NCBI GenBank assembly: GCA_024699855.1
Contig: JAMPIQ010000002.1
Span: 15,190,001 to 15,254,000 of the forward strand
From: Aphelenchoides besseyi
Lineage: Eukaryota > Nematoda > Chromadorea > Rhabditida > Aphelenchoididae
DNA: 64,000 nt
Direction: 5' to 3'
How positions within the stretch are numbered: position 1 is the first letter of the stretch; the number at the start of each line of letters is the position of its first letter. Shown here in pieces: positions 1 through 10,800 of this stretch. The translations under genes were made by a program, and so were the position numbers. The notes under the pieces were generated by a model that was not told the origin of the DNA, ran no database searches, and worked only from the letters and a program-made list of their open reading frames with translations.

Positions 1-1378
1 TTGAACTCGTCACGCTTTTTCGTGCAACCTCGACGCTTCATCGCCGTCGCAGTCGGTGGTCGACAGACGAATCAACACGTCGTAATCTTGAGCGTGGACG
101 AACTGATTCAGAAAACGGCCAACCAAATCGGTCTGCAAACACAATCCACAATTACTGAAGAAGCATTGGAAAGGGAAAGTGCGTGCTCGGGTGTTTGTGC
201 GTTGTGGCAAACGCGACGAATTTTCTTGAAAACCGCTTCTTCCGCACAAAAAAGCTTCCAAGTTCGAACGTTTCCAAAAAACGTGCGATCCGGAGGTTAA
301 GGCACCAAATCGACCAATTCATCCGATCGACAAACTAATTGTCGTCCGCTTCCAGAAGCTCGCCACTTCGATTGTCGCTTATGCTGACGTGGCGTCTACG
401 AATGCGCAAAAGCCGCTCCGCGGGTACCAAAAACATACGCACGCACTACAAAAACGAATGCGCGTGGTCATTTGGCGACACGCAGTTTTTGGATGCTGAT
501 CAGAAGAAAACGAACGGCTCCAACCTCTTCATCGACTGTTAACAAACGATTCGACTGAATGCTCGTTGTCAATGAGAAAAAGAAGTATTCAGTTGCGGTA
601 AACGTATTGGTTAGTGATAAATAGAACAGAGGTCAGAGACGAGAAGATACGCGGTGTCGCCGGTGCTCGAAGTCGCCGTTTGAAAACCGCGACGGTAAAT
701 CGGTTCGTGGGCGGACCAACGGTCAATAACAAACCTTCAATGTCGAGGAGACAACTAATCGACCGGCTACAAAACAGTTGAATCGAGATGTCCAACCATC
801 AAGAAGAGTAATTGAACCACAAAAAACGTCTCTCATTTTAAGAAACGTATCTCGCCGATCTTCTGCTTAAACTGCGAACATTGACGGCAAATTCCGCGAC
901 CGTTTTTCCTTCTGTCGCGTCTTTTCGCTGTTGAAAATGCTCGCGAGAAAGAAACTACGAAATTTAGGTCGCTGGTCAGTTGCACAAATTTCATCGCCCT
1001 AAATTCGATCTTCGAGAGTGACATCGCCGTTGGACGGCAATTGAGCTGGTGGTTTATTTCTATCTTGGCTTCTAAAAGACTTTGTAGTGCGTTAAGAACA
1101 ACAATACTTGCCTGTTGACATCAACAACGGCAACAAAAAATTCAGTGCAAAGCCAATTGATCGTGCAAATGAAGCAAACAAAAACCATGAAACCAACTTT
1201 TTATTTTCGAAAAACAAACAACGTATTGAGTTAAAGCATAATCGCTTTAGGATCACTTCTAGACCTTGTTGTCGGTTGTTGGTCCCCGCGCGGTCGCCGT
1301 TGAGAATCCATGGTCCCAGACGCTGGAAAACGGCGATTAGTTCAACAGACAAGTTCACGAGTCTAAACATCTAGACTT
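1..1378. other. Unresolved left edge, possible coding fragments
   Basis: No gene can be assigned here. Two pieces look coding-like. On the minus strand an open stretch ending in a stop at 10-12 follows a cag acceptor near 144. On the plus strand a stretch from about 632 to 781 reads as a basic C-terminus ending in TGA, with codon choice like that of the confident genes, and a second basic stretch lies near 180-330. They lie on opposite strands or in different frames and do not join into one model. I recognise no domain. The rest, about 800-1378, shows nothing I can name and includes the 3' flank of the next minus-strand gene. Confidence 0.25.
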
Positions 1379-2434
1379 CTACCTCTCTGGCATCGACATC
1401 TTAGCGCTCTTGTTACTGCAGATCAAAGTCGACCGCTCCAGATCATCAACCTGCAGCAACAAGAGCGGCTGTCTCGACCAGCAGATGCAAAAGTCAGAAA
1501 GCTTTCCTTCGACTTGGGTTTGCCATCACCTACGACGTCTTCCTTCGAGACGGGACGATAATGACCCAACGGAACGAAATCGGGGTGTTTCTCGAGTCGT
1601 TCTTGTTGTTCCGGTTGGGGCTTCTTCGGGCTCTCTTTACGCGTGGTCTTGGATTGACGACCTCCGGCAGGTGCTGGCTGAGTTGGTTTAGTGGACTTCT
1701 TGTAGCAGATCCAACCAACAACCCTTGAAGCCACTATTACAATGGCCACACCGGCAACAGCGCTGAAAAAAACAAACAGATAAGGATGTCAAAACTATAA
1801 ACTAACCAAAGATCCAAACCCACTTCTTAGTGCTCTCCTTAACAAACAACGGGTCGAGGCTCGCGTTCTGAAAACCAAGAAGTCAGCTGGCAGGTGGAAT
1901 TCAATAGACAACCTTGAAAACGATTTCAAAGCCGTGCCTTCTGATGAGAGTCTTAATTCCACTTGGACTTCGACTTTGTATCCGTTGTCAGTGGATTCGA
2001 AGGTCGGATTGCATTTTGTTTCCGAAGACGCGACTGTGAGCGAATCTTAGACGAAGCATTCGACTTTGAATTCGCCAACAGAACCCGTAGTCAATCCGAA
2101 CTCGATGCTGGTCGAACAGCCATTGACTAATAATTCGATGCTAAAAACGCAATTGTAATGCCAGTACTGGGTTATTGCTTACGTTTGTGCAGAATCCGGA
2201 TTCTCGTGAGCTATGAAGCTCATCTTCAATTCTTCTTTCTCGAGGTACATGGTGACCGTACTTGTGTCACCGCTGGTTCCCTTTACTTCCTGAAAAGAAC
2301 CGAATCACAAGAGCAATCAGTTTCGGAACTTACAAGTTGTCTCCATCGGCACTGAAGTCCGATGAAGCATAACGAATGAACTGGAGAACCAGCAGCGACC
2401 AAGTGAAGGCGTTGAAGATGTCACGGAGAGCCAT
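1379..2434 (-). pseudogene. Damaged type I membrane protein gene, family unknown
   Basis: The 5-6 putative minus-strand exons give a signal-peptide-like start (ATG at 2434, a hydrophobic run over roughly residues 10-22), an extracellular part with a few cysteines, one membrane span (around 1740-1850, followed by a CYKK stop-transfer) and a Pro/Lys/Gln-rich cytoplasmic tail. The tail ends at 1423, or at 1379 if a 37-nt intron is removed. Two faults are visible. The exon 1 to exon 2 junction (donor near 2336, acceptor near 2291) does not keep the frame for any obvious splice pair. The third exon has an in-frame TAA near 2048-2050, after a GEFKVECFV reading. Downstream the frame is clean through the membrane span and tail. 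It may be a recent pseudogene, a strain-specific null or a sequence error. I do not recognise the family. Confidence 0.5.
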
Positions 2435-2768
2435 CACACGAAGAGCATGCAACTGAACAGGACGAGAAGAACAGAGTAAACTGAAGACTCCAGGATTCTG
2501 TTCGCGCGATCGACTTGTGAGTATGCAAGTTGATCAGAAATTAGCATTGCATTGATATCCGACTGTTCATCGTATTTGTAGAAGCTTCAAAGCTCGACCT
2601 GGTCATTTGACCACCTTCTGGAACATTGGGCTTCCAATCATTCGGTTCTCAGTGTTCGGCGGTTTTAAAAGTTTTGGTTTTACATCTAAACTTCTGACTC
2701 TTCGACAGTAGAATGTGAAGTCGTTTGTATTTGGAATCATATTCGACAATTTCACTGTTTAGTCTTTT

Positions 2769-3211
2769 CGAGACACCAACTTCCCTTGACTACAACTCGG
2801 GAGCCAGTGACTGTAGAAGCTTGTGATTGACAGAACAACAACATCTACTATTGAACTCTAAACCCTGTGAATATCAGGGGAATCCAATCAGCCAAAGAGC
2901 TAAAACACACAACACCCCTCATTCCCTTTTATAGCACGTCCATCACGCCAACCGATGTATCTCGGAGATTCTGGCTACAACTTGTAGTTATATTATAACA
3001 ATAGAAAGCCCAAAAGCCTGGCTATTTAATGTGTCCAAACTTGTAGCCACCGGATTACTGAGAGAGAAATGAGAGCCCTTCAAAGCCGAGCAATCTGTCA
3101 AAAATCGTCCGTAATTGCAAAAGTTTGTGGAGTTCTTCCTGTTAGTGATGGAGAGCTCTAATTTGGCACACGAGTTAATGAGCTTAGAAGATTATAATTC
3201 TATGAATTTGG
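2769..3211 (-). repeat. 443-bp dispersed repeat, copy A
   Basis: Read on the minus strand, this segment matches 46871-47313 of the plus strand over its full length, with the same length and roughly 85-90% identity by eye. The first about 190 bp are nearly identical. I see no ORF, no terminal inverted repeats and no clear target-site duplication. Copy A lies about 335 bp upstream of the start of the damaged gene and carries a TATA-like element (tataaaaggg, 2925-2934) in that gene's orientation. It could be a non-autonomous mobile element or a noncoding RNA or promoter family. Confidence 0.75.
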
Positions 3212-4064
3212 ACAGCTGAGGTGGACCGAGAACAGAATGAATGTCATGATTGCTAAAATTTTCGTGGAATTTTCGATTAGTTGCAAGTGACGATTGGGTG
3301 CTTTTAATAGGTAGAAAAGAGTGTGAACACGTTATCTAAGCTCAGTTGTTGATCCTAAAAAATGAGTGCAAGCAATCACTCGACCACACTTAACTCTGAC
3401 CAATAGTTTAACTTGTGATTTCAGCGTTCAGATCTGCTTGATGATTTCGAAGTTGTTGGTAGACAAATACAAGCCGAAATCAATCAGTTTCAGAATTCGT
3501 GTCGTCGAACTAATCACTAAAAACTGGCCATTTTAGGGGTCCGCTTAGAAGTCTGTTAATCAAATGTAACCTGTGCTTTATGAGCATTAAACATCACAAA
3601 AACAAGCAGTCTCTTTAGTAGTCGTTTTCCAAAGTTGCATACCATTTCGTTGCATTTTGTCGGTCAATTTAAAGATGTCCTATGGTTTTTTCCAATTCCC
3701 ATCATTGAGATATTCGGAAATTAAGTTTGTCTTTGAAACCTCACGTTCCATCGCTCATTTGGCGTTTAAAAGATGAGGAATCAATTGTGATAGGCAGCCA
3801 AAAACATCATCACAGGTCTATTACCGTCATCAAATTCAAAGGGCATCGAGTCGAAAGCTTTTTGTCGACTTAGAAAGTGCACAGACTAATGAGATTGGCC
3901 GGTTGATCGGAATCGGCGTCATTTCTGTTTTTGCTGCTTAGTTGCGTTGCTGTTTTGCTCGCCGATGGTCGGCAATCGTGCGGTCCATTTAGCAGTATTC
4001 CGTCGAATTGTCTGGTCGATAAATTTGCTTCTAGTCGTTTGCTTCCGTTGGATCACCATTCGGA
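3212..4064. other. Intergenic, no gene seen
   Basis: AT-rich sequence with stops in all frames. Neither strand shows a coding exon or a recognisable RNA gene. Confidence 0.5.
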
Positions 4065-4127
4065 TTTAACTTGAGAGCTTTTGGGTTAACATTCCACTAT
4101 GCTGTTAACCGAAGCTTTCAAGTTAAA
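4065..4127. other. Strong hairpin (24-26 bp arms, 13-nt loop)
   Basis: The left arm 4065-4090 and right arm 4104-4127 are near-perfect inverted repeats, both beginning tttaacttga when read inward, with one mismatch and a small bulge. The loop is 4091-4103. The size fits a pre-miRNA-like stem, a short palindromic element or a structured UTR. It lies about 200 bp beyond the 3' end of the XK-related gene. Only the foldback itself is observed, and any function is inference. Confidence 0.45.
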
Positions 4128-4324
4128 TAATATGGCGATCGACATTGTAGTTGGTGAGTTTTGTTGAAGTTTCTCGTCCGTTTATTTTAACACAATGAGT
4201 TCAGTTTACTCGTATGAAAAAGGGAAAGATCAGTTTGATGTGAGTGAATGTAGAGTAATCGACGGTGTTCCAGAGGGTTCGGCAATTGAATGGTTGTGAG
4301 TGTGTTGCGAAAAGAGTGATCACT

Positions 4325-5895
4325 TTACGTACTAATCACCTTCTTTATGCCCGAATCTCGTTGATTAAACTCTTCTTCACGGGCATGCAAAGTGGGATGA
4401 GCGAAAACAAAGTAGATGCTCATAACTACAAGACCGATAACGTAGATAATGGCGGCAATGGCGGTAATATACGCGTTGAATGGATAGGAACTCATTTCTT
4501 CTTCAAAGTTCACGACAAAAAAGATGAACTGAAACGAAGATCGAAGTTTGAGGATCAGTTTGAGAACCTACGATTCCTTCCAATATCTCCAGTGCGTATC
4601 CGATTGTATATCGGAGTCCCGTCTTACCGTCGCACATATTGAACGGAGCGAAAATGTGAATGCAGATGTTGACACCGATCATCAGCTTATCCAGAAAATC
4701 AAACCCACTTCCACTTTGCAGACGTTGAAGGAATGTGATGTGAAGAAGTGTTACAAACAAATGAAAAGATCCGAGAAAGGCGGCCAAACGAGCGTGAAAG
4801 TAAACGATCAGAACGACATAAGTGAACCGTCCAAAAATTGTAAGAAATCTCCACGACAACTGAACGTTTACAACTAGGTTTGTTAAGGTTGGTTTTTGCC
4901 CTTACAATCAAATGACATTCCGTTATGTTGAGATTCTGTTTGTCCGGCATACAAACTCGCAATGCTCTGTGATGCCCAACGAACGAAAATGCAATACAGA
5001 CCAAGGACACAGTCATTGAAATGGCTCGCACTAAAACCGATTATTAAACTGCCGAAGCCTCAGGACTTACATTGCCAATCGGTTTCTACTCCCCTTTTAA
5101 GTGACTCACAAAAGTCGTGCACCAAGAAATAACCTTGAATCATAAGTTGAGGACAGGACTCGAGAAGTGCCTCGAAGAATCGCAATACCGATGCATCTCG
5201 ATCGGCCTCAATCATTCGATAATATACGGCCTGATGAATTACTCGCTCTCGACGTGAAAATTTCTGAACTTGAATGCACTGGAGTGCGGATTTCAAGGCC
5301 TTCCAATACCACAACAATGGAGCAACCTAAAACCATTAAAAATAAGATTTAGTAATTTTTGTTTACCTGCAATATCGTTGCCGTTGACCAAATCAAAAGT
5401 TCGTTTGTGTTCGATTCTACAGAAACATCCGTCTCAGTGACTTCGATTTCGTAGCGCTTTTTTGTTGAACCAATTTGTAGTTTCCGTAGACTTTCTTTCA
5501 TGATCATCTTCTCCGTAACATCGGGAGCATCGATCGCCGAACTCTCAGCTTTCATTTTGTCGTCTACAAACCATAAGAACGAAATAATGTTCATGAGAAA
5601 TGAAGGAACAACGATGAAAACTGCCGTCAACACCGCAGCCAACATCTAGAATGCTAATTAAGCTTTGAACTGGTAACAAGCTTACTCTTCCACTTTGATA
5701 GTGCGCTACGGCGACACCAATATCGAGTCCCATATCTAATACGTAGGTTCCAACGCCAAACAAATAACAGCCGACATCGTAAAGGCCTACGCGAATGCTG
5801 CTCGGAATACGATCGGATTCATCTTCGTAGCGGCGTGGTATCAAGTTGAATAGAACGGCGGTTTTCGTACGCAACGTTACCCGCGAACTTGTCAT
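4325..5895 (-). CDS. ced-8: XK-related protein, CED-8-like phospholipid scramblase
   Basis: The XKR family are multi-pass plasma-membrane proteins; C. elegans CED-8 exposes phosphatidylserine on dying cells after caspase cleavage. Six exons (5895-5686, 5645-5367, 5326-5071, 5030-4917, 4873-4572, 4528-4325) join in frame to 454 codons, close to the 450-460 aa of CED-8. Family signs are an early membrane segment with a VLDMGLDIGVA motif (residues about 52-62), a second span from residue 71, the hallmark FFEALLESCPQLMIQGY in exon 3, a CDGKTGLRYTIGYALE stretch near the C-terminus, and a last span followed by HPT. The soluble N-terminus holds a DESD sequence at residues 25-28 that could be a caspase site. 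The start is the first in-frame ATG with a CED-8-sized N-terminus. An upstream ATG at 5970 would add 25 residues. Confidence 0.88.
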
Positions 5896-6336
5896 ATCAC
5901 CGGGTAAAGGATGAGGATGCAAAATGATAATGACCTGACGTACACGATCACTGACAATTCTAATTGACAATCAAAACAATGGTATAGAGCTTTTGTTAAA
6001 GAAACGGAAGGAAAAGTCGAATGCAAATCGGGGCACCAACAGTCGCAGATGTTTCGCGTCGATTTGGGGAGCATAAAAAGGGGCCGAGAGTCGGGTCTTT
6101 AAGCTCGCGCGCAATGTGTTTGGACGCGTGACCATAACTTGTCGCGATTGCTAAGGAAGAGAATCCGTACGAAAAAGCGAGCGAACTAAACGCACTATGG
6201 CGCCGAACGCGTCGAAAACGACTCGCCGTCACTTGATTCGCTTACCATCTCAACGAAACGTGGTCATCAACAAGTGGAATGAGGCTATTTAATACGATTT
6301 ATTGATATTTCGTATGCAACAATTAACCATTGACGT

Positions 6337-7072
6337 TTAGACGTGGGAAAGATAGCTAAGCAGACCGGTTTCCGGAGCCGATTGTTTAATGATTCCTTGA
6401 ATTTGTCGGAACTTTGGATGATCCGAACCGCCGCAAAGACCGAGAATTGCACATTCACTAGTCGTTAAAACGGCTCCGGCTCGTTCCATTTGTCTGCAAG
6501 GATTGAAAGTGCTAATGAACTACCGATATCTTACTTGAAGCCGAAGAAACGATCGGGAGCCGCACGTGAACTCGTCGCATCGACGACCACTTGCACGGCG
6601 TATCCTTTGTCGAGAAAGTCGAGAACACTTTGAAGCACACAAACGTGCCCCTCGATTCCACAGATCAAGATCGATTTGGTGTTCGGACGAAGTTGTTGGG
6701 TCAAATTCGGAATGCACATCGAAAAGATGGTCTTATTAAAGACGGGAGTGTTCAATTCTTTCAGTCCCAATTCCGAAACCAAATTTCCGAGTCCTACAAA
6801 GTTCCGAACGATCCGACAAACGAAAATCGCGAAACGAACCTTTGGGATATTGTTCAGTTGCCAGGATTTGCATGTCGAGAAGCGTAGCGGCATCGATTAG
6901 ACGTTTAGCGACACTGACGATCTGTGGGAAATAAAGAATACTGTTCCTGCAAAACGAACTCTTCGACGAGAATTCCAGATAAATGATACCGAAACTTCTC
7001 TTGAAGATCGCAAACCAACAGCGCGGTGTCGTTGGGGCGAATTCGTTGCAAAATGGCACGTGAAACGCTCAT
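6337..7072 (-). CDS. Isochorismatase domain hydrolase (ISOC1/2-like)
   Basis: Four exons (7072-6990, 6946-6840, 6793-6535, 6493-6337) join in frame to 201 aa, the usual length of single-domain ISOC proteins. The family is a cysteine-hydrolase fold related to nicotinamidase. The catalytic triad is visible: Asp in LLVCDLQEKFR (about residue 22), Lys in the FNKTIFSM motif, and Cys in GIEGHVCVLQ. Other conserved blocks are ILATEQYPKGLG, VVVDATSSR and the C-terminal SDHPKFRQIQGIIK. The introns are 43-46 nt. The physiological substrate of metazoan ISOC1/2 proteins is not settled, so I assign no reaction. The gene lies on the same strand between the XK-related gene (441 bp away) and PXF-1 (about 800 bp away). 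I see no operon signal. Confidence 0.92.
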
Positions 7073-7877
7073 CTTCGAGAACTAAAATGTTGATCAATTG
7101 CTTGAGATCAGCGATACTATTCAGTATAAGGTCAATCACCGAAATGATGAAAGCATGGAGGCTCTATTTAGTCATATGTTTTATTACTTATACATAACTC
7201 ACAAGCAAATAGAAATGTGTTTTAAGGATTCGGCAAAAGTAAACGGCGTAATCAACTGAATGGCCAATGTACAGAAATGAGAACGAAAAGATAATTTCAG
7301 AATCGCACAGCTCCACGTGTGCACAACACGATGGCCGTTTGAGGTAAATAGCAGTGATGGAAAATGCTCAGATTTGCGGTAAACTTTGAAGCGAATAAGA
7401 TTTGTACGTCAAAACAGGAGGGTCTTTCATTAATGATACTCTTGTTAGGAAGAGAACGGCGTATAAGGCACTTTATAGGTACTGTATAGTGAGAACACGT
7501 AAAACACAACGATTTCACATACGAATTCAATGGCAAAGGCATTTTTGTTGGAGACACGTCGCGTGATTGAAAATGAGCAATGAAAAGTTGAATTATGTCA
7601 AATGATTATAACGGGAGTTTGCGATCGAACATATGAAAGCCAATGATTAGAATAAGAAAGAGAATTTGAACGAAAATTGATGTTGGACATAAAATTTCAT
7701 ATAATAGCAAACAACATAGGGAACCCTCGTAGCAGCGAACAAGTGAGTTTCGATCGCTGTGTCAAAATATATGCAAACGAGTTCGGAGCACACGGTGATG
7801 GTCATAAGCGATAGGTGGACGAAATTTAAATATAAATGGCACAAATAGACCCCAATGACGATGCGTTCGTTAAGCTT
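7073..7877. other. Intergenic, 3' flank of PXF-1
   Basis: No gene is seen. The open frames here are short and lack recognisable sequence. The segment lies downstream of the PXF-1 stop and upstream of the isochorismatase start, both minus strand. Confidence 0.5.
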
Positions 7878-10800
7878 CTAACCCGTTGGCGGTAAGTCAA
7901 CATTGGATTGCGTACTCGTGGCTGTAGAACTGAAGGCAGGAATTGGTGCCGGTTTCTTTGTGTGTCCCCCACTGCCGCTCATTTGGGGACTTTGCATTGG
8001 ACTTGCAAAGTTACTCGCTGTTCCTTGCGACGATGAAAGTCGAGGCGAAGCGTTGGCTTGGGTTCGCACTTTCGAATGCTGCACAAGTCCGAGCATCTTT
8101 TGAATAGCTTGTGGTGAATCGACTCCTAAAGTTAAGATGATTTCAATGAGATTAATGATCTTGGTATCATACCGAATTTTGAGTGTTGTTGAAAAAGTTT
8201 TTGTTTCTGATCTGCAGATTGATTGGAGTGCGAGGATAAGGAGCTGGGCGATGGTGAGGGCGGACGTCGACGACTTGCTCCAGTGGAATTGTTGTAACCG
8301 AAACTGGTAGTCGAGTTGACCAGAGGATTCGGTTCGCAGCTCAAGGACAACTGATCCAATTCGGCTTCAACGTCGATGATCGGCATCTCAGTCAAATAGG
8401 TTTTCACTTTTCGACGCATCAGAGTTTGTTCATACAACTTCTTGCGCGACATGCTACCCAATGACTTGACTGTTCCCGATGCGGTGGCGAATTTGCGTAC
8501 GGTCGCCGTGCCGGACATTTCGCCATTCGATGTCTAAACTCTCAAGTTCATAAAATGCCAGCAAGAAGTAAACTCACTTGATTGCCCATGAAATCCAACT
8601 CGTATTTTACGCTGCAAAGCAACGTGACCGATCGTATAATACGTGCGATCATACGCAGCTTTTCGAAATTGATCAACGCTCCACAAAAAGTTGATTTGGC
8701 TTCGTGCGAGAAAGTCAAGTCCTTTCGAAGTACTGGATAGATCGGAATGACGGGCGGATGAGCGGAAACCGAATTCAAATGCTGTCGATATCGTGACATG
8801 TTTCGAGAAGGATCCAGAAACTGTTGGATGTCGCTCAACATTTTTTGATATTTTCTAAAGCACAAGTTACTGAATAGATGTCCAAAAACATACCCAGGTA
8901 TTCGTTCCCACGTGTGTGTAAGTCGTCGTACTGGGGTTTTCTCGAGTCCGCTGACAATGGCGAACATCGAATTGAAGTTACGAAGATCACGACAATGACG
9001 AGCGATTTTGATGAACTTCTTGATGATTTTAACGCGTTTCGCCACCGATCGTTCCAAACACACCTCCGTCACAACCCACCACATTTCTCGGTTGAATAAC
9101 TCTTCGAAAGTTGTGAGCATGGGCCAACCGTATCGACTCTCCAACTGGAAAAGATTGTCAACATATTCCGTTTGTTCGATAGACGAGAAAACGTCGAAAT
9201 CCTGAAAAAATGGCCATAAACCATACAATCGTAATCAATGTACGTACATGTAATGTCAACTGAATTGCTACAAACTGCGCATTCAATGTGTACAGATTGA
9301 TCTTCGCTTCTTTCAGTACATCCGGTGCCAACTCGTCGGGAATCAACGTTTCGGACTTTTGGTTGTTCTTCAGATAAAGTCGACTTGCCAAACCGATTCG
9401 CTCTGCCAAATCGTGCATATCATCGGGTAGACGACGTTGTTTGATGAAGATCTTTCTGTCCGCTTTCGATTCGCCATTGTTCACGACCGAACAAATGCAC
9501 TCACTCAACGACCAGTCACTACTCGAATCGCTCATTCCGAACTCCTAAAACCAATTAACTGTTATCCGAGCTTGCAATCAACTCACTTGTAACGCCATTT
9601 CAACAATGTTTTTTGCTGTCGTTTGTGGAAAGATTGCCAAATAACGGAAAGTCTGATCACTTCGGTAGACTTTGATGGCATGTTCAGGAATTGCATTTGG
9701 ATTTCGACTGTTCGTTTGAATGGATGCTGTTGGATGAATAAGATGACCGGCAATATCCGGATTAGAGCGACTTGCTCTTAAAGCCGAGGGTTTTGCCTGA
9801 AAATTATATCTACTTTGGACTGATCTCATGAGTTTACTTCATCTGCTGAATCGGTGGCCAAGTCGATCTCTTGAATTGGTCCTCCGTTATTTCGAAACAT
9901 CGTTTTCAATTTCCCGAACACTGTCGTTCCTTTTCCGCTGTTTTGTGAAATCGATGTTGTGCTGTTCGTGGATACCGTTGAATGTGCTGTTTGTTCGCTA
10001 TTCGTAATGCAAACTCCGTTTTCGGATTGCTGATTCATTGTCGAACGACGACCTTGCACAATCAAAGGCGACTTCTTTTGATATCGGCCTAAAGTCCCGG
10101 TGCCTGAAAACGAAAACTTTAGTCTCCAAAACAAAGGAATCAACGTGCCATTGGCGCTTTCTAGTTTCATTTGAATCTCTTTGAAGCCCATCATATTCGA
10201 TTTCAGAGTCAAGCTGAGATGTGTACTCTCACGTAACACATCGAGAGCTTTGTTCAACGGTATACTTCGAAATGGTTGACCATTTACTTCCAAGATCTAA
10301 AGCAATCGACCCTTACATATAATTACTTGTTTCATTCACCTCATCTCCACGCTTGATTCCATTCTTCTCGGCCGCTGAACCGGATTCTACGGATGCCACG
10401 AAAATGCCGTCAACAGCCGGAGCCTTCGGTTCAAATGAATTGCCACCAATCACACTAAAGGCCAACTCCTGATCGCGATTCGAGCGTGTCAATGTAACAG
10501 TACGCGGATGAGATTTGATGCTGCAAGTGATATTCAACAGTGACTGAGGTGTATACAAAGCGGCTTTCTCTAGGCACTAAATGCATAAGCTGATCATTAG
10601 CCATGAAAGTTTTCGAACTCACCGATTCAAAGTGATCCAATAACCGAAGCATCTCTTTGTTCGATTCGAAGTCGTTGAAATGATTGTTGACCCAGAGTAG
10701 GACGATTCGAGTAACTTTTTCACGATAACGACCATCCAAAAACCAGTCAATGATCTTGTGCATAATTTCCGTTGGATCGAAAATGAATACACGATACATG

